From assembly GCA_029935295.1 (NCBI GenBank), contig JAOZKP010000020.1, positions 1 through 18,328 of the forward strand: 18,328 bases of DNA. Direction: 5' to 3'. Positions within the stretch are counted from its first letter, which is position 1. Each line of letters opens with the position of its first letter. The notes under the pieces are model-generated. The model was not told the origin of the DNA and did not search any database. It saw only the letters and a program-made list of their open reading frames with translations. Source of the DNA: a bacterium. Its GTDB lineage: Bacteria > Desulfobacterota > Anaeroferrophillalia > Anaeroferrophillales > Tharpellaceae. Both the position numbers and the translations under genes were made by a program. Below are positions 1-7,611 of the stretch, piece by piece.

Positions 1-558
1 TTCATCCCGGGCAGTAACATTAAATGAGTAATTTCCTGATGAAAAACTGTTCCCGTCTGCATCTTTACCATTCCAGTTATAACTCTGCAGCCCGAGATCA
101 AAAGCACCAAGTTCAAGAGTTTCCACCCGCCCGCCGGCACTATTGTAAATATCAACCATCACGTTATGGGCACCATCAGCCAATTCAAAATCCAGCGGAA
201 TCGGTTGTCCGTCTCCACTTACGGTTATTGAACCGGAACCGGCACCATCATATTCAACTTTTTTACCGATCATATCAAGAGCACTCAAACGATTCAGAGT
301 TGCTGAATAATCCTGAAGCAGTGATAAATTGTCATTCATTTTTGTCTGCTGTTCGAGCGAGCTGAATTGCGCCAATTGCGCCGTGAAATCAGTTCCGTCC
401 ATAGGCTCAAGCGGGTCCTGGTTTTTGAGCTGCTCAACTAAAAGCAACAAAAATTCATCTTTACCAATATCATCTTTATTCTTTGTTTCCGGGGGAGCAA
501 AAGGTTCAACATAACTGGCACTTTCGACAACCCCAACGGTTGGATTAAACATTGTCAT
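1..558 (-). CDS. flgD: Flagellar hook assembly protein FlgD (C-terminus cut by window edge)
   Basis: FlgD is the scaffold that caps the growing hook and lets FlgE subunits assemble. Reading the minus strand from the ATG at 558, 186 codons stay open to base 1, so the gene continues past the left edge. The N-terminal hallmark is clear: a KDEFLLLLVEQLKNQDPLEP segment, then a glutamine/phenylalanine-rich AQLAQFSSLEQ stretch. After it come a beta-rich region and a FlgD Ig-like portion with WNGKDADGN and SSGNYSF, the usual FlgD_ig turn. The start is supported by a GAGGTA ribosome site 6 bases upstream; a second ATG at 552 is less well placed. It lies 38 bp downstream of fliK, as the last visible gene of the flagellar operon. 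Identification is secure from motif and context. Confidence 0.93.
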   Translation of the reverse strand, partial: MTMFNPTVGVVESASYVEPFAPPETKNKDDIGKDEFLLLLVEQLKNQDPLEPMDGTDFTAQLAQFSSLEQQTKMNDNLSLLQDYSATLNRLSALDMIGKKVEYDGAGSGSITVSGDGQPIPLDFELADGAHNVMVDIYNSAGGRVETLELGAFDLGLQSYNWNGKDADGNSFSSGNYSFNVTARDE

Positions 559-596
559 AACAATTACCTCTATCGTAAAAAATCTCTTTAATTAAC

Positions 597-2504
597 TTAA
601 GCTGTAATATGGAGTGATCCCGGATCAATCACGCTATCTGCGTACGGGGCAATCTCTGGAGGGATATCGGCTTCATCCGGAATTGACCCATTACCACCGT
701 CTTCACTCCAGCCATGCTGTGATTGTGAATTACCATTTGCCAAGCTACCCTGATTAAACTGGCGCCAGGCACTATTTCCGTTCTGCTGCTGATTATCTGT
801 CATCAATGACGGACCATCCCCAGATTTTGCCGGAGTCACCTTGATTGAGATATCTTTAGCATCTATCCCCCGCAGTCCCAGACTGTCACGCAGGGTATCA
901 AGTTTACGCATCATCGCATCCTTAACTTCGGGATGATCAACCATAAAGGTCGCAGTTAAGTGCTGTTTATGCATGACCAGTTTCACGTCAACCCGACCCA
1001 GATGCTCAGGCCAGAGCTTAATTGTAACTGTCTGCCGCCCGTTAACCTGGCGCGTTAAACCGGCTTGAATCTGGTCCAACAGATGATCATCACTAATCGG
1101 CAACGGCTTAGAAAACATCGAACCAACACTTTTCTTCACTGCAGAAGCATTACTCAAATCAGAATTAACATCTGCCAACAGCTCAGATTTAGAGAAGTTT
1201 GTCTCCTGCAAAGGCTTATCCTTAGTTCCGCTCTGTAACACTGATTCAGAAGTAATTTTTTCAGAAACAGACTGTTTAAGCTCATCCATGAATACTGCCT
1301 TACCCCGATTATTTTCTCCATCAGTGAATGCCGTTGAATCTTTTTGCCCCTGATCATTTTGCATCAATGAAGGCTGATTCTCCCGAGCTCGACCCTGAAG
1401 ATGAACAGTCCCCGTCTCATTGCCTGAGAGGGACTGGCTATCGGCCAGACGATTAGAAAAATTGGCCTTTCGCTGAAGTTTTTCGTCCGAAACAATAATC
1501 TCATTCTCGACACTGACTTCCACTTCACCGGGAAGCTCATCCAGCGAAATTCCACCCTGAGCCGACAAACGGTCAACCATCCGCGCCTGATGCGAACTAT
1601 CGGTTTCACTTTGTGCAATAACCGGATCAACCGCAACCGCCGCTTCCGAAATATCTGAAACTGTATTTTGTGCGAAGGTAAAGACCTTTGCATTTTCAAC
1701 TAACTCTATTTTCTTTTTTTCTGACTCAGCTGCAGCAGGTTCCACTTGTGAACCTGATACCGGCAACTTTTCGGCTGCTGTTTCAGCGATGGAATCGGCT
1801 GCTGATTTAGCAGCAATATCTGCCGAAAAAAGTTTCGTTCCAAATTCTTCTTCAGGCGACCCTCCTTGCAACCGCAGCTCTCCGCTATCCTCGCCTAGTT
1901 CATTATCAACGAATAAGTTCGACAACAGCAATTCCTCATCATTGCCATTGCCACCACTATCCTGAGTAAGCAAATTTGCCTGTGCCGTTAATGTTTCACT
2001 CAACATGCTCTCTTCGCTCTCAAGAACAGACAGCTCCGATGTCTCTATTTGAGCTGTCGGAAGAACTCCCTCTTCAGGCATTTCTGCTAATAACGCTGAG
2101 ATCCCTAAATTATCGGCAGACTCAGCCGATAGCTTGATTTTTGCTGAATCTTCATCAGCAACATCTTCTACCGGAACAGCTGCAAAAACATTTGTTCCGG
2201 TCTCCTGCGCATCGTCATCCCTGTCTTCAGCAGCTTTATCAGATGATTCATTTTTTATCGGCCGATCTCCTGCTCCACAATCCGCTTTTTGATTTTCACC
2301 CACTTCACGCTCAACCGGCGGCTTCCTCGGCTCTTTCTGATCAACAGTAGCATCGTCTTTCACATCAACTGACCGGCTCTCTTCCCGAGCCAGAATTCCG
2401 GAGAACTCTTTTTCAGAAGATTTCTGTGGAAGTGCCTGAATGTCACTCGACATATCTTTCATGGCTACTGGTGCAGACAGCAGAGCTAGATTAAAGTTTT
2501 CCAC
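597..2504 (-). CDS. fliK: Flagellar hook-length control protein FliK
   Basis: FliK measures the hook during export and switches the secretion apparatus from hook to filament substrates. The first ~465 residues are acidic, Ser/Glu/Ala-rich and low in complexity, as expected of the poorly conserved FliK ruler region. The conserved Flg_hook C-terminal domain lies at roughly residues 468-558, with LWPEHLGRVDVKLVMHKQ and then LRDSLGLRGI. A polar ~78-residue tail follows, also usual for FliK. The frame is open from a GTG at 2510, but AGAGGT sits directly against that codon. It is correctly spaced (6 nt) from the GTG at 2504, which I take as the start (635 aa). The gene lies between motE-like and flgD in one operon. 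Product confident; exact start moderately so. Confidence 0.92.
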   Translation of the reverse strand: MENFNLALLSAPVAMKDMSSDIQALPQKSSEKEFSGILAREESRSVDVKDDATVDQKEPRKPPVEREVGENQKADCGAGDRPIKNESSDKAAEDRDDDAQETGTNVFAAVPVEDVADEDSAKIKLSAESADNLGISALLAEMPEEGVLPTAQIETSELSVLESEESMLSETLTAQANLLTQDSGGNGNDEELLLSNLFVDNELGEDSGELRLQGGSPEEEFGTKLFSADIAAKSAADSIAETAAEKLPVSGSQVEPAAAESEKKKIELVENAKVFTFAQNTVSDISEAAVAVDPVIAQSETDSSHQARMVDRLSAQGGISLDELPGEVEVSVENEIIVSDEKLQRKANFSNRLADSQSLSGNETGTVHLQGRARENQPSLMQNDQGQKDSTAFTDGENNRGKAVFMDELKQSVSEKITSESVLQSGTKDKPLQETNFSKSELLADVNSDLSNASAVKKSVGSMFSKPLPISDDHLLDQIQAGLTRQVNGRQTVTIKLWPEHLGRVDVKLVMHKQHLTATFMVDHPEVKDAMMRKLDTLRDSLGLRGIDAKDISIKVTPAKSGDGPSLMTDNQQQNGNSAWRQFNQGSLANGNSQSQHGWSEDGGNGSIPDEADIPPEIAPYADSVIDPGSLHITA

Positions 2505-2510
2505 AAACAC

Positions 2511-2516
2511 ACCTCT
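2511..2516 (-). promoter_or_regulatory. Ribosome binding site deciding the fliK start
   Basis: AGAGGT on the minus strand abuts the upstream GTG (2510-2508) with no spacer. It stands 6 bases from the GTG at 2504-2502, which therefore is the better initiation codon. Confidence 0.6.
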
Positions 2517-2561
2517 TATGTTGCAAAATAGATAATAACAATTTCTGACGACTCTTAACTA

Positions 2562-3098
2562 TTATTGGGCTGGTTTCAAGGCCGTAATCGCCCGGGATAT
2601 TGCAACCGCACGTTTTTCTTCAACCGCACTTAACAATTTTGCCGACTTTTTAGTTGGCATACGTAAAATCACCTCAACCGCATATCTAAGGTCCAACTCC
2701 TCTAACAAAGGTGCGGCAGCGGCCGGTTTCATGGCGGTGTAAACCTCAACCAAGCGGCTCAGGTCTTCATCTTTCAAGGCTTTAAGATCTGCCAACACTT
2801 TGGCAAAAGACTCACGGGTATTGCGAATTTCACTCTCCTGTTTTTTGAGCTCCTGCTGCAAAAATTCAATCCGCTTCTCTTTTTCATCTAAAACAGCTTC
2901 ACGGTTCTCCAATTTTTTTTCGCGCTCTTTCAGAAGAGTTGCCATATCAATCAGGTTTTCATGTTCATTGAAACTCTCTGCCATAAGCGGCACCGACAAC
3001 AACAATATTAATATTATAATCAGCAGATGAAAAAACATTTTCATCCTAACGAATGATTTGCAGGTCAATATCACAGATTTTCCTTCCTCCAATTTCAT
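2562..3098 (-). CDS. MotE-like flagellar protein with MgtE-N-type domain
   Basis: This protein resembles MotE/FlbB-type flagellar proteins, membrane-tethered periplasmic factors that act with the motor or export gate (family knowledge; the role here is inferred). It has an N-terminal hydrophobic segment (about residues 21-39, Ile/Leu-rich), a charged coiled coil with KEREKKLENREAVLDEKEKR (about 56-109), and a C-terminal MgtE_N-like helical domain with YTAMKPAAAAPLLEEL and RMPTKKSAKLL. Three starts compete: GTG 3101; ATG 3098 with AGGTGA 6 bases upstream; and an in-frame GTG at 3074 with a stronger GGAGGAAGG 7 bases upstream. I list 3098, but 3074 is almost as good and would shorten the N-terminus by 8 residues. 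It sits between fliJ and fliK in the flagellar operon. Sure of the domain layout, less of the exact orthology. Confidence 0.82.
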   Translation of the reverse strand: MKLEEGKSVILTCKSFVRMKMFFHLLIIILILLLSVPLMAESFNEHENLIDMATLLKEREKKLENREAVLDEKEKRIEFLQQELKKQESEIRNTRESFAKVLADLKALKDEDLSRLVEVYTAMKPAAAAPLLEELDLRYAVEVILRMPTKKSAKLLSAVEEKRAVAISRAITALKPAQ

Positions 3099-3122
3099 CA
3101 CAACTCACCTGAATTTCAACAG

Positions 3123-3245
3123 TCAGTTCACTGGCGTTTGCCCGGAAAGAATCTCCCGCACAAGCTCCGCACAGAAGTTAACAGCAACTATAATACCAAG
3201 CATTAGAAAAGTTATTAAGAGTTGTAACCAGAAGAGAAAGTGCAA
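3123..3245 (-). CDS. Candidate small membrane protein (weak)
   Basis: The 336-bp stretch between fliJ and the motE-like gene (3102-3437) contains no convincing gene. Its only suggestive frame is open from 3317 to the stop at 3123-3125, 24 bp upstream of the motE-like ATG. A TTG at 3245 would give about 40 residues and an ATG at 3203 about 26. The frame holds a continuous hydrophobic run (WLQLLITFLMLGIIVAVNF) and then a polar tail ending GQTPVN. Neither start has a recognisable ribosome site, so it could be chance or a decayed gene. The position, same strand and just upstream of motE, is its main support. The rest of the stretch (3318-3437) is AT-rich with no clear promoter or terminator. Confidence 0.22.
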   Translation of the reverse strand: MHFLFWLQLLITFLMLGIIVAVNFCAELVREILSGQTPVN

Positions 3246-3437
3246 AGGTAAAGCATTGAAATTAAATATATTTTCAAAAAAAGTGCGCCCAGCTTGAGCT
3301 CGTACAAAATCTATCTCTCAGGCAAAAAACTTAAAAAAGCAGGTAATTTCAGGCAGACATATCGGAGGTGTGTTAATCTCAAGGGAAAAGATTGCCGGGT
3401 TTTGATTGAAAAAAATTTGGCAGGTTCCGACTGTCAA

Positions 3438-3878
3438 CTATTTTCTCAGACGGGCAGCCCGGACGATGGCAACTTCGTCAAGGCTTTTACGTTCCTTAAG
3501 CATCTGCTCCCGCTGCCACGCCTGGAAATGCTGTTCCCGGACTTTTTCCAACAGGCGCCGGTCTTTGACACGGGCAAGAAGTTCGGCTTCTTTCAGGGAT
3601 TTGTCCTGTTCAGTCGCAGCCAACAGTTCTCGATTTAAGTTAACCTCGTGCATCAATTTAACTTCACGAAAACGCGCCAGTTCCATTTCAGCAACCGGCA
3701 AACCTTGCGCCAGGGCCTTGAAACTCGCTTGCCGGTCCCTCTCCTGCGAGTTCTCCAACTGCGCAAGTTTTTCACGGCCATTTTTAAGTTTTAATTCCAC
3801 CTCAGCCAGAGCCCGGGCGGCATTTTCTTCTAGAATCCGGCGCTGTTTCAAAACTGTTTCCAATGAAAATTTAAACAT
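3438..3878 (-). CDS. fliJ: Flagellar export chaperone FliJ
   Basis: FliJ is the small coiled-coil stalk that joins the FliI ATPase ring to the export gate FlhA and escorts export chaperones. The 146-residue protein has the family opening F-x-L-x-x-VL-x-x-R (MFKFSLETVLKQRR). It then stays helical, charged and rich in Arg, Glu and Lys to the end, with no hydrophobic core, and the length is typical (about 145-150). The ATG at 3878 is favoured because it begins the conserved motif, although the upstream ribosome site (GGTAG) is weak. It is the first gene of the visible flagellar operon and is divergent from ndk; fliI, its usual upstream neighbour, is absent. Sequence conservation is low in this family, so context carries part of the call. 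Confidence 0.86.
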   Translation of the reverse strand: MFKFSLETVLKQRRILEENAARALAEVELKLKNGREKLAQLENSQERDRQASFKALAQGLPVAEMELARFREVKLMHEVNLNRELLAATEQDKSLKEAELLARVKDRRLLEKVREQHFQAWQREQMLKERKSLDEVAIVRAARLRK

Positions 3879-4035
3879 CTACTACCAACATTTTAATGAC
3901 AATAAAGATTGACAAACCAAGACCAATAACGTAAATCAGCCCCGACTTTTCCAACCCCCATATTAATAAAAATTATCAAGGCTGATTCTGGTAATAAAAC
4001 CAAAACAACTCATTATTTAAAGGAAAGACTATACC

Positions 4036-4458
4036 ATGAAAGAAAAAACTTTATCAATCATCAAACCTGATGCCGTCGCTAAAGGTGCAATTGGCCAGAT
4101 CATCGACTGTTTTACAGAAAATGGGCTGAAAATTGCGGCGCTGAAAATGATTCACATGAGCCAGCGTGAAGCTGAAGGCTTTTATGCCGTTCACAAAGAA
4201 CGTCCTTTCTTCGGCAGCCTGACCGAATTCATGATTTCAGGACCGGCAGTGGTCATGGTTCTGTGTGGTGAAAATGCGATCAAAAAAAACCGCGAATTGA
4301 TGGGTGCCACCAATCCGGCGGAAGCAGCAGAGGGAACTCTGCGTAAACGTTTTGCCACCGACATTGAAAAAAATGCCGTACACGGCTCCGATGCTCCGGA
4401 AACCGCCCGCACTGAGATCAGCTATTTCTTTCCTGAACTTGAGATCGTCAATGCCTAA
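4036..4458 (+). CDS. ndk: Nucleoside diphosphate kinase
   Basis: The enzyme transfers the gamma-phosphate of ATP to other nucleoside diphosphates through a phosphohistidine, balancing cytoplasmic NTP/dNTP pools. At 140 residues it matches the family length. It starts with the KTLSIIKPDAV strand, carries the RPFFGSL loop (residues 56-62), and shows the signature NAVHGSD at 113-119, with His116 as the phosphorylated residue. The Arg/Thr/Asn residues of the nucleotide pocket (RPFF, ATNP, RKRF) are visible. The ATG follows an AAGGAA ribosome site about 11 bases upstream. It is divergent from the flagellar operon and followed by a hairpin repeat, so it may be transcribed alone. Nothing unusual is seen. 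Confidence 0.98.
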   Translation: MKEKTLSIIKPDAVAKGAIGQIIDCFTENGLKIAALKMIHMSQREAEGFYAVHKERPFFGSLTEFMISGPAVVMVLCGENAIKKNRELMGATNPAEAAEGTLRKRFATDIEKNAVHGSDAPETARTEISYFFPELEIVNA

Positions 4459-4470
4459 CCGGATTACTTT

Positions 4471-4517
4471 ATAGGTGTTCATCTGAGGTTGTTTTGTGGC
4501 CACAGATGAACACCTGT
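4471..4517. repeat. Hairpin-forming inverted repeat between ndk and bioD
   Basis: AGGTGTTCATCTG at 4473-4485 is repeated exactly in inverted form at 4503-4515, and GG/CC can pair further inward after one mismatch. No T-run follows on either strand, so it is not a classical intrinsic terminator. It could still end ndk transcription, or be an interspersed REP-like repeat. The arm (GTGTTCATCTG) resembles the CTCTGTG-type phrase seen near 8674-8690. Confidence 0.6.
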
Positions 4518-4540
4518 TAACCCAGATTTAAGGAAATCAT

Positions 4541-5251
4541 TTGGAAAACGGTATCTTCATTACAGGCACTGATACCGGGGTCGGCAAAACCATAGTTGCG
4601 GCGACTCTGGCTTTCGCTTTGCACCGGCAAAATGTCAACTTCGGCTATATCAAACCGATGGAAAGCGGAATCATAAACAAAGATTACCTTCTCCAAAAAT
4701 CTGATGCCGCTCTCGTAAAAAAAGCCGGGGCCCTGCCTGAGACACTCAATGAAATTGTACCTTTTACGTTCAAAGAACCCCTGGCCCCGCTCCTGGCCGC
4801 CCGCCGTGAAGGGATCGAAATAACAAAAGAAAGATTGGTCAGTTCTATCAAAGAGCGTATCAACCCCGAACGGCTGACCATCATTGAGGGAGCCGGTGGA
4901 CTTCTGGCCCCGATCTGTGAAAACTATCGTATCCTTGATCTAATAAAAGAGCTCCAGATTGCAACTCTAGTTGTCTGCCGGACAGCGTTAGGAAGTGTCA
5001 ATCACACTCTGCTGACCCTGGATCGCCTGCGCCAGGAAAAGATTAATCTGATTGGCATCATCGCCAATCACGTAACCCCTGACACTGATATTGCGGCAGC
5101 AACATTCATCACTCAGCTCTCGGAATTTGATCAGGTTCCAATCCTGGGAGAGCTCCCCTGCATTAACAACTTTTGTGCTGATTCCTCAACCTGGAGTACA
5201 CTCGCATCCCATATCAATTTCGAAACTCTTCTAAACCGAACCCTCTCCTGA
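4541..5251 (+). CDS. bioD: ATP-dependent dethiobiotin synthetase BioD
   Basis: BioD closes the ureido ring of dethiobiotin from 7,8-diaminopelargonate, CO2 and ATP, the penultimate step of biotin synthesis in the cytoplasm. The P-loop GTDTGVGKT occupies residues 9-17, the substrate-binding KPMESG lies at 38-43, and the EGAGG magnesium/carbamate motif at 116-120. The length of 236 aa is normal. Translation starts at a TTG (4541), chosen because AAGGA lies about 7 bases upstream and the P-loop sits at the expected distance from the N-terminus. No other biotin gene is present in the window, so bioD is separated here from bioA/B/F. It is followed on the same strand by mgtE after 130 bp. Confidence 0.96.
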   Translation: MENGIFITGTDTGVGKTIVAATLAFALHRQNVNFGYIKPMESGIINKDYLLQKSDAALVKKAGALPETLNEIVPFTFKEPLAPLLAARREGIEITKERLVSSIKERINPERLTIIEGAGGLLAPICENYRILDLIKELQIATLVVCRTALGSVNHTLLTLDRLRQEKINLIGIIANHVTPDTDIAAATFITQLSEFDQVPILGELPCINNFCADSSTWSTLASHINFETLLNRTLS

Positions 5252-5381
5252 TTGAAAACGAAAATCACAAGAGTAAAACTTGTCTTGCCGCAGTTTATCT
5301 GCTAAAAGAGGGCAAATTTCGGTAATACTGCTTAAAATCAGTTTCAGCCTCTATAATTCAAGACAGTTCAAAGCTAAACCA

Positions 5382-6749
5382 ATGCATAAAACTCCCAATC
5401 GACAAAATCTGATGACCGGCACCATCCGGCGACTGCTTCAGCGTGAAGCCTGGCATAACATCCAGAATGTGCTGGCGAAGCTCTATCCCGCTGATATTTC
5501 ACTCACTATGCGTGAGCTTGATGAAAAGCTGCGCCTGATACTTTTTGCACAAATAAAAGATATCGAAAAAGCGGGAGCCACTCTGAGCGAGCTCGACATT
5601 GAGATTGCCCTGCCCCTGATTCAATCCCTGCCTAAAGAGCGGGCCGTAGCGATTTTCAAAGAGATGCCGGATGATGACCGGACTGAAATTATCGCCCAAC
5701 TCCCGGATGATTTTGCCCGTAACCTGCTTGATCAACTGGGCAGCGTTGAATCCCAGGACATCGAGACCCTGTTAAGTTATCCTGATGACAGTGCCGGCCG
5801 TATCATGACCACCGATTTCTTCGCTTTGCGGGATGCAACCACGGCAACTGAAGCGATCGATATCATCCGCCGGCGCGGTGAAGATGCCGAAACTGTTTTT
5901 TATATCTACGTTACAGATCCTCTTGGACGGTTGACCGGCATTGTCTCTTTGCGCAAACTGATCCTCACCCAACCGGAAACCCAACTCAAAGATATCATCA
6001 ATACCAATGTCGTTAAAGTCGATGTCCACACCGACCAGGAACTTGTCGCACAGCAGGTTGAACGCTACAATATTTTGGCAATTCCGGTTGTTGATGACTC
6101 AGATATTCTGGTCGGAATCATTACGGTTGATGATATTATTGACGTCATCCGCCAGGAAGCCACTGAAGATATTTTCCGGATGGCCGGTTCGGACTCGGAG
6201 GAGATCGTATACGCCGACAATATTTTCAAAATTGCCCGTATCCGTCTACCCTGGCTTTTGATTACACTTCTAGGAGGCATCATCACCGGCTATTTTATGT
6301 GGCTTTTTAAAGCGACCCTGGAGACAACCCTGGCCCTGGTTACTTTTGTTCCGGTCATTACCGGCATGGGTGGTAATGTCGGAACTCAATCTTCCCTGAT
6401 AATTGTCCGCGGTCTGGCAACTGGCAGGGTAACCATGGATTCGATCGCCAAGGTTATCTGGCGTGAAGCCCGCATCGGCATCCTGATGGGAATTATCTGC
6501 GGCCTCACCGTCGGCATCATCGCCCTTATCTGGCATCATGAACCCATGGTCGGAGTCGTAGTTGCGGTCGCCATGTCAGCTTCGATGACCGTAGCGGCAA
6601 CTATGGGTGCTTTCGCTCCTACATTCTTCCATAAACTCGATATTGATCCGGCAATCGCATCTGGACCATTTGTCACCACCAGTAATGACATTATCGGCAT
6701 CCTGATCTACATGGTAACCGCCAGCCTTTTTCTCAAATATTTTTTTTAA
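5382..6749 (+). CDS. mgtE: Magnesium transporter MgtE
   Basis: MgtE is a homodimeric inner-membrane Mg2+ channel whose cytoplasmic domains close it when Mg2+ is plentiful. Counting from the ATG at 5382 (455 aa), an MgtE_N superhelical domain covers about 20-130. Two CBS domains follow at about 135-262 (DAETVFYIYV, then GIVSLRKL and GIITVDDIIDVI). A plug helix leads to about five membrane helices at 285-455. The pore signature GMGGNVGTQSS is at 328-338 and the ion-site Asp lies in TTSNDIIGI. The frame is open back to a TTG at 5280 with a possible AAGAG site. The added 34 residues resemble no MgtE N-terminus, so I prefer 5382; the ATG at 5412 also remains possible. No good ribosome site precedes either ATG. 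Confidence 0.94.
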   Translation: MHKTPNRQNLMTGTIRRLLQREAWHNIQNVLAKLYPADISLTMRELDEKLRLILFAQIKDIEKAGATLSELDIEIALPLIQSLPKERAVAIFKEMPDDDRTEIIAQLPDDFARNLLDQLGSVESQDIETLLSYPDDSAGRIMTTDFFALRDATTATEAIDIIRRRGEDAETVFYIYVTDPLGRLTGIVSLRKLILTQPETQLKDIINTNVVKVDVHTDQELVAQQVERYNILAIPVVDDSDILVGIITVDDIIDVIRQEATEDIFRMAGSDSEEIVYADNIFKIARIRLPWLLITLLGGIITGYFMWLFKATLETTLALVTFVPVITGMGGNVGTQSSLIIVRGLATGRVTMDSIAKVIWREARIGILMGIICGLTVGIIALIWHHEPMVGVVVAVAMSASMTVAATMGAFAPTFFHKLDIDPAIASGPFVTTSNDIIGILIYMVTASLFLKYFF

Positions 6750-6762
6750 GGTTGATTAAAAG

Positions 6763-7611
6763 ATGCCACGCGTCAAAGATAACGCTTTCATTGTCCACAA
6801 GACCGACTATGGCGAGAGTGATATTATCATCACTCTGTTCTCCGCCAGCCGCGGCAAAATAAGCTGTATTGCCAAGGGAGCGAAACGAAGTCGAAAACGA
6901 TTCCCGGGATCACTGGAACTCTTCTCTAAAGTCTCATTTAACGGCTTCATCAAACACCCTCTGGCCTTGACCCGGATAGATGAATGCCAACTCTTAAAAC
7001 CTTACCTCGCAATTCAGGAAGAACTCAAAAGCTATTTGAACGGCTGCTATTTTCTTGAGATTGTCAATCGCTGCTCGGCTGAACGCCAGAGCAACCCGGA
7101 ACTTTTTGAGCTTCTGGATGATCTTTTTACATTTTTAAGTGATGTCCCGCACAACCGAAATTTCAATTGCCGGATTCGACTTTTTGAACTCCAGATAATA
7201 ACCCTGCTCGGATTTAAACCTGAGCTCTCACACTGCCTTGACTGCGGTATAAAACTCGATAATGATAATCCACGGGGACGTTTTTTTAATTTCTCACCCC
7301 AAACCGGCGGCCTCGTCTGCAACCATTGCCGCCCGCGCCATCCGGCCGCATTTAATGTCAGCCAGGGTACGATTAACCTGCTTAACCAAGCGCACATGCT
7401 TGACAATAAGCTCAGGAACAAGGTAAACTTCACGCCACAGGTTGAAGCTGAGAGTGCCAGGCTCTGCCGCGCACTGCTGAGCTGGCACAGCGGTTGTAGT
7501 TTTAAGAGCCTCAAAATCCTGGAACGCTATATTGACAATAATGGCATTTATAAAATCGCCGCAAATACCACAACCAATTCAATCAATTCAAATAAGTATG
7601 GAGTCAGATAA
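6763..7611 (+). CDS. recO: DNA repair protein RecO
   Basis: RecO works with RecR to load RecA on SSB-coated single-stranded DNA and to anneal strands in the RecF pathway. The N-terminal OB-fold is recognisable (residues 1-80: DNAFIVHKTDYGESDIIITL, then a basic AKGAKRSRKRF patch). A helical C-terminal domain follows, with a four-cysteine zinc site at Cys158/Cys161 and Cys186/Cys189 (CLDC...CNHC). The length of 282 aa is slightly above the usual ~240-260 because of a polar Asn/Thr-rich tail. It begins 13 bp after mgtE, with AAGG about 11 bases before the ATG. Its stop overlaps the glyQ start by one base (TAATG), which implies translational coupling. Confidence 0.94.
   Translation: MPRVKDNAFIVHKTDYGESDIIITLFSASRGKISCIAKGAKRSRKRFPGSLELFSKVSFNGFIKHPLALTRIDECQLLKPYLAIQEELKSYLNGCYFLEIVNRCSAERQSNPELFELLDDLFTFLSDVPHNRNFNCRIRLFELQIITLLGFKPELSHCLDCGIKLDNDNPRGRFFNFSPQTGGLVCNHCRPRHPAAFNVSQGTINLLNQAHMLDNKLRNKVNFTPQVEAESARLCRALLSWHSGCSFKSLKILERYIDNNGIYKIAANTTTNSINSNKYGVR

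Noticed and set aside
24..514. Plus-strand open frames at the left edge
   Set aside because: They lie opposite flgD, which has clear family motifs in the minus-strand frame.
3361..3380. TCCGATAT on the minus strand as a flagellar sigma28 -10 box for motE-fliK-flgD
   Set aside because: The core resembles GCCGATAA, but no TAAA-type -35 stands at the required distance.
3294..3912. Plus-strand open frames opposite fliJ
   Set aside because: Low-complexity Ser/Arg-rich translations typical of the antisense of a charged coiled coil; no family resemblance or ribosome site.
3909..3937. TTGACA at 3909-3914 as an ndk promoter
   Set aside because: At 16-18 bp spacing the best -10 (TAAATC) matches only 3 of 6 positions, so the perfect -35 alone is not enough.
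5288..5315. GCAG/CTGC hairpin between bioD and mgtE
   Set aside because: Only 4 bp of stem and no T-run; too small to call a terminator or regulator.
5280..5381. In-frame upstream extension of mgtE from TTG 5280
   Set aside because: An AAGAG site is present, but the 34 added residues are basic and polar and unlike MgtE N-termini; the family-like sequence begins after 5382.
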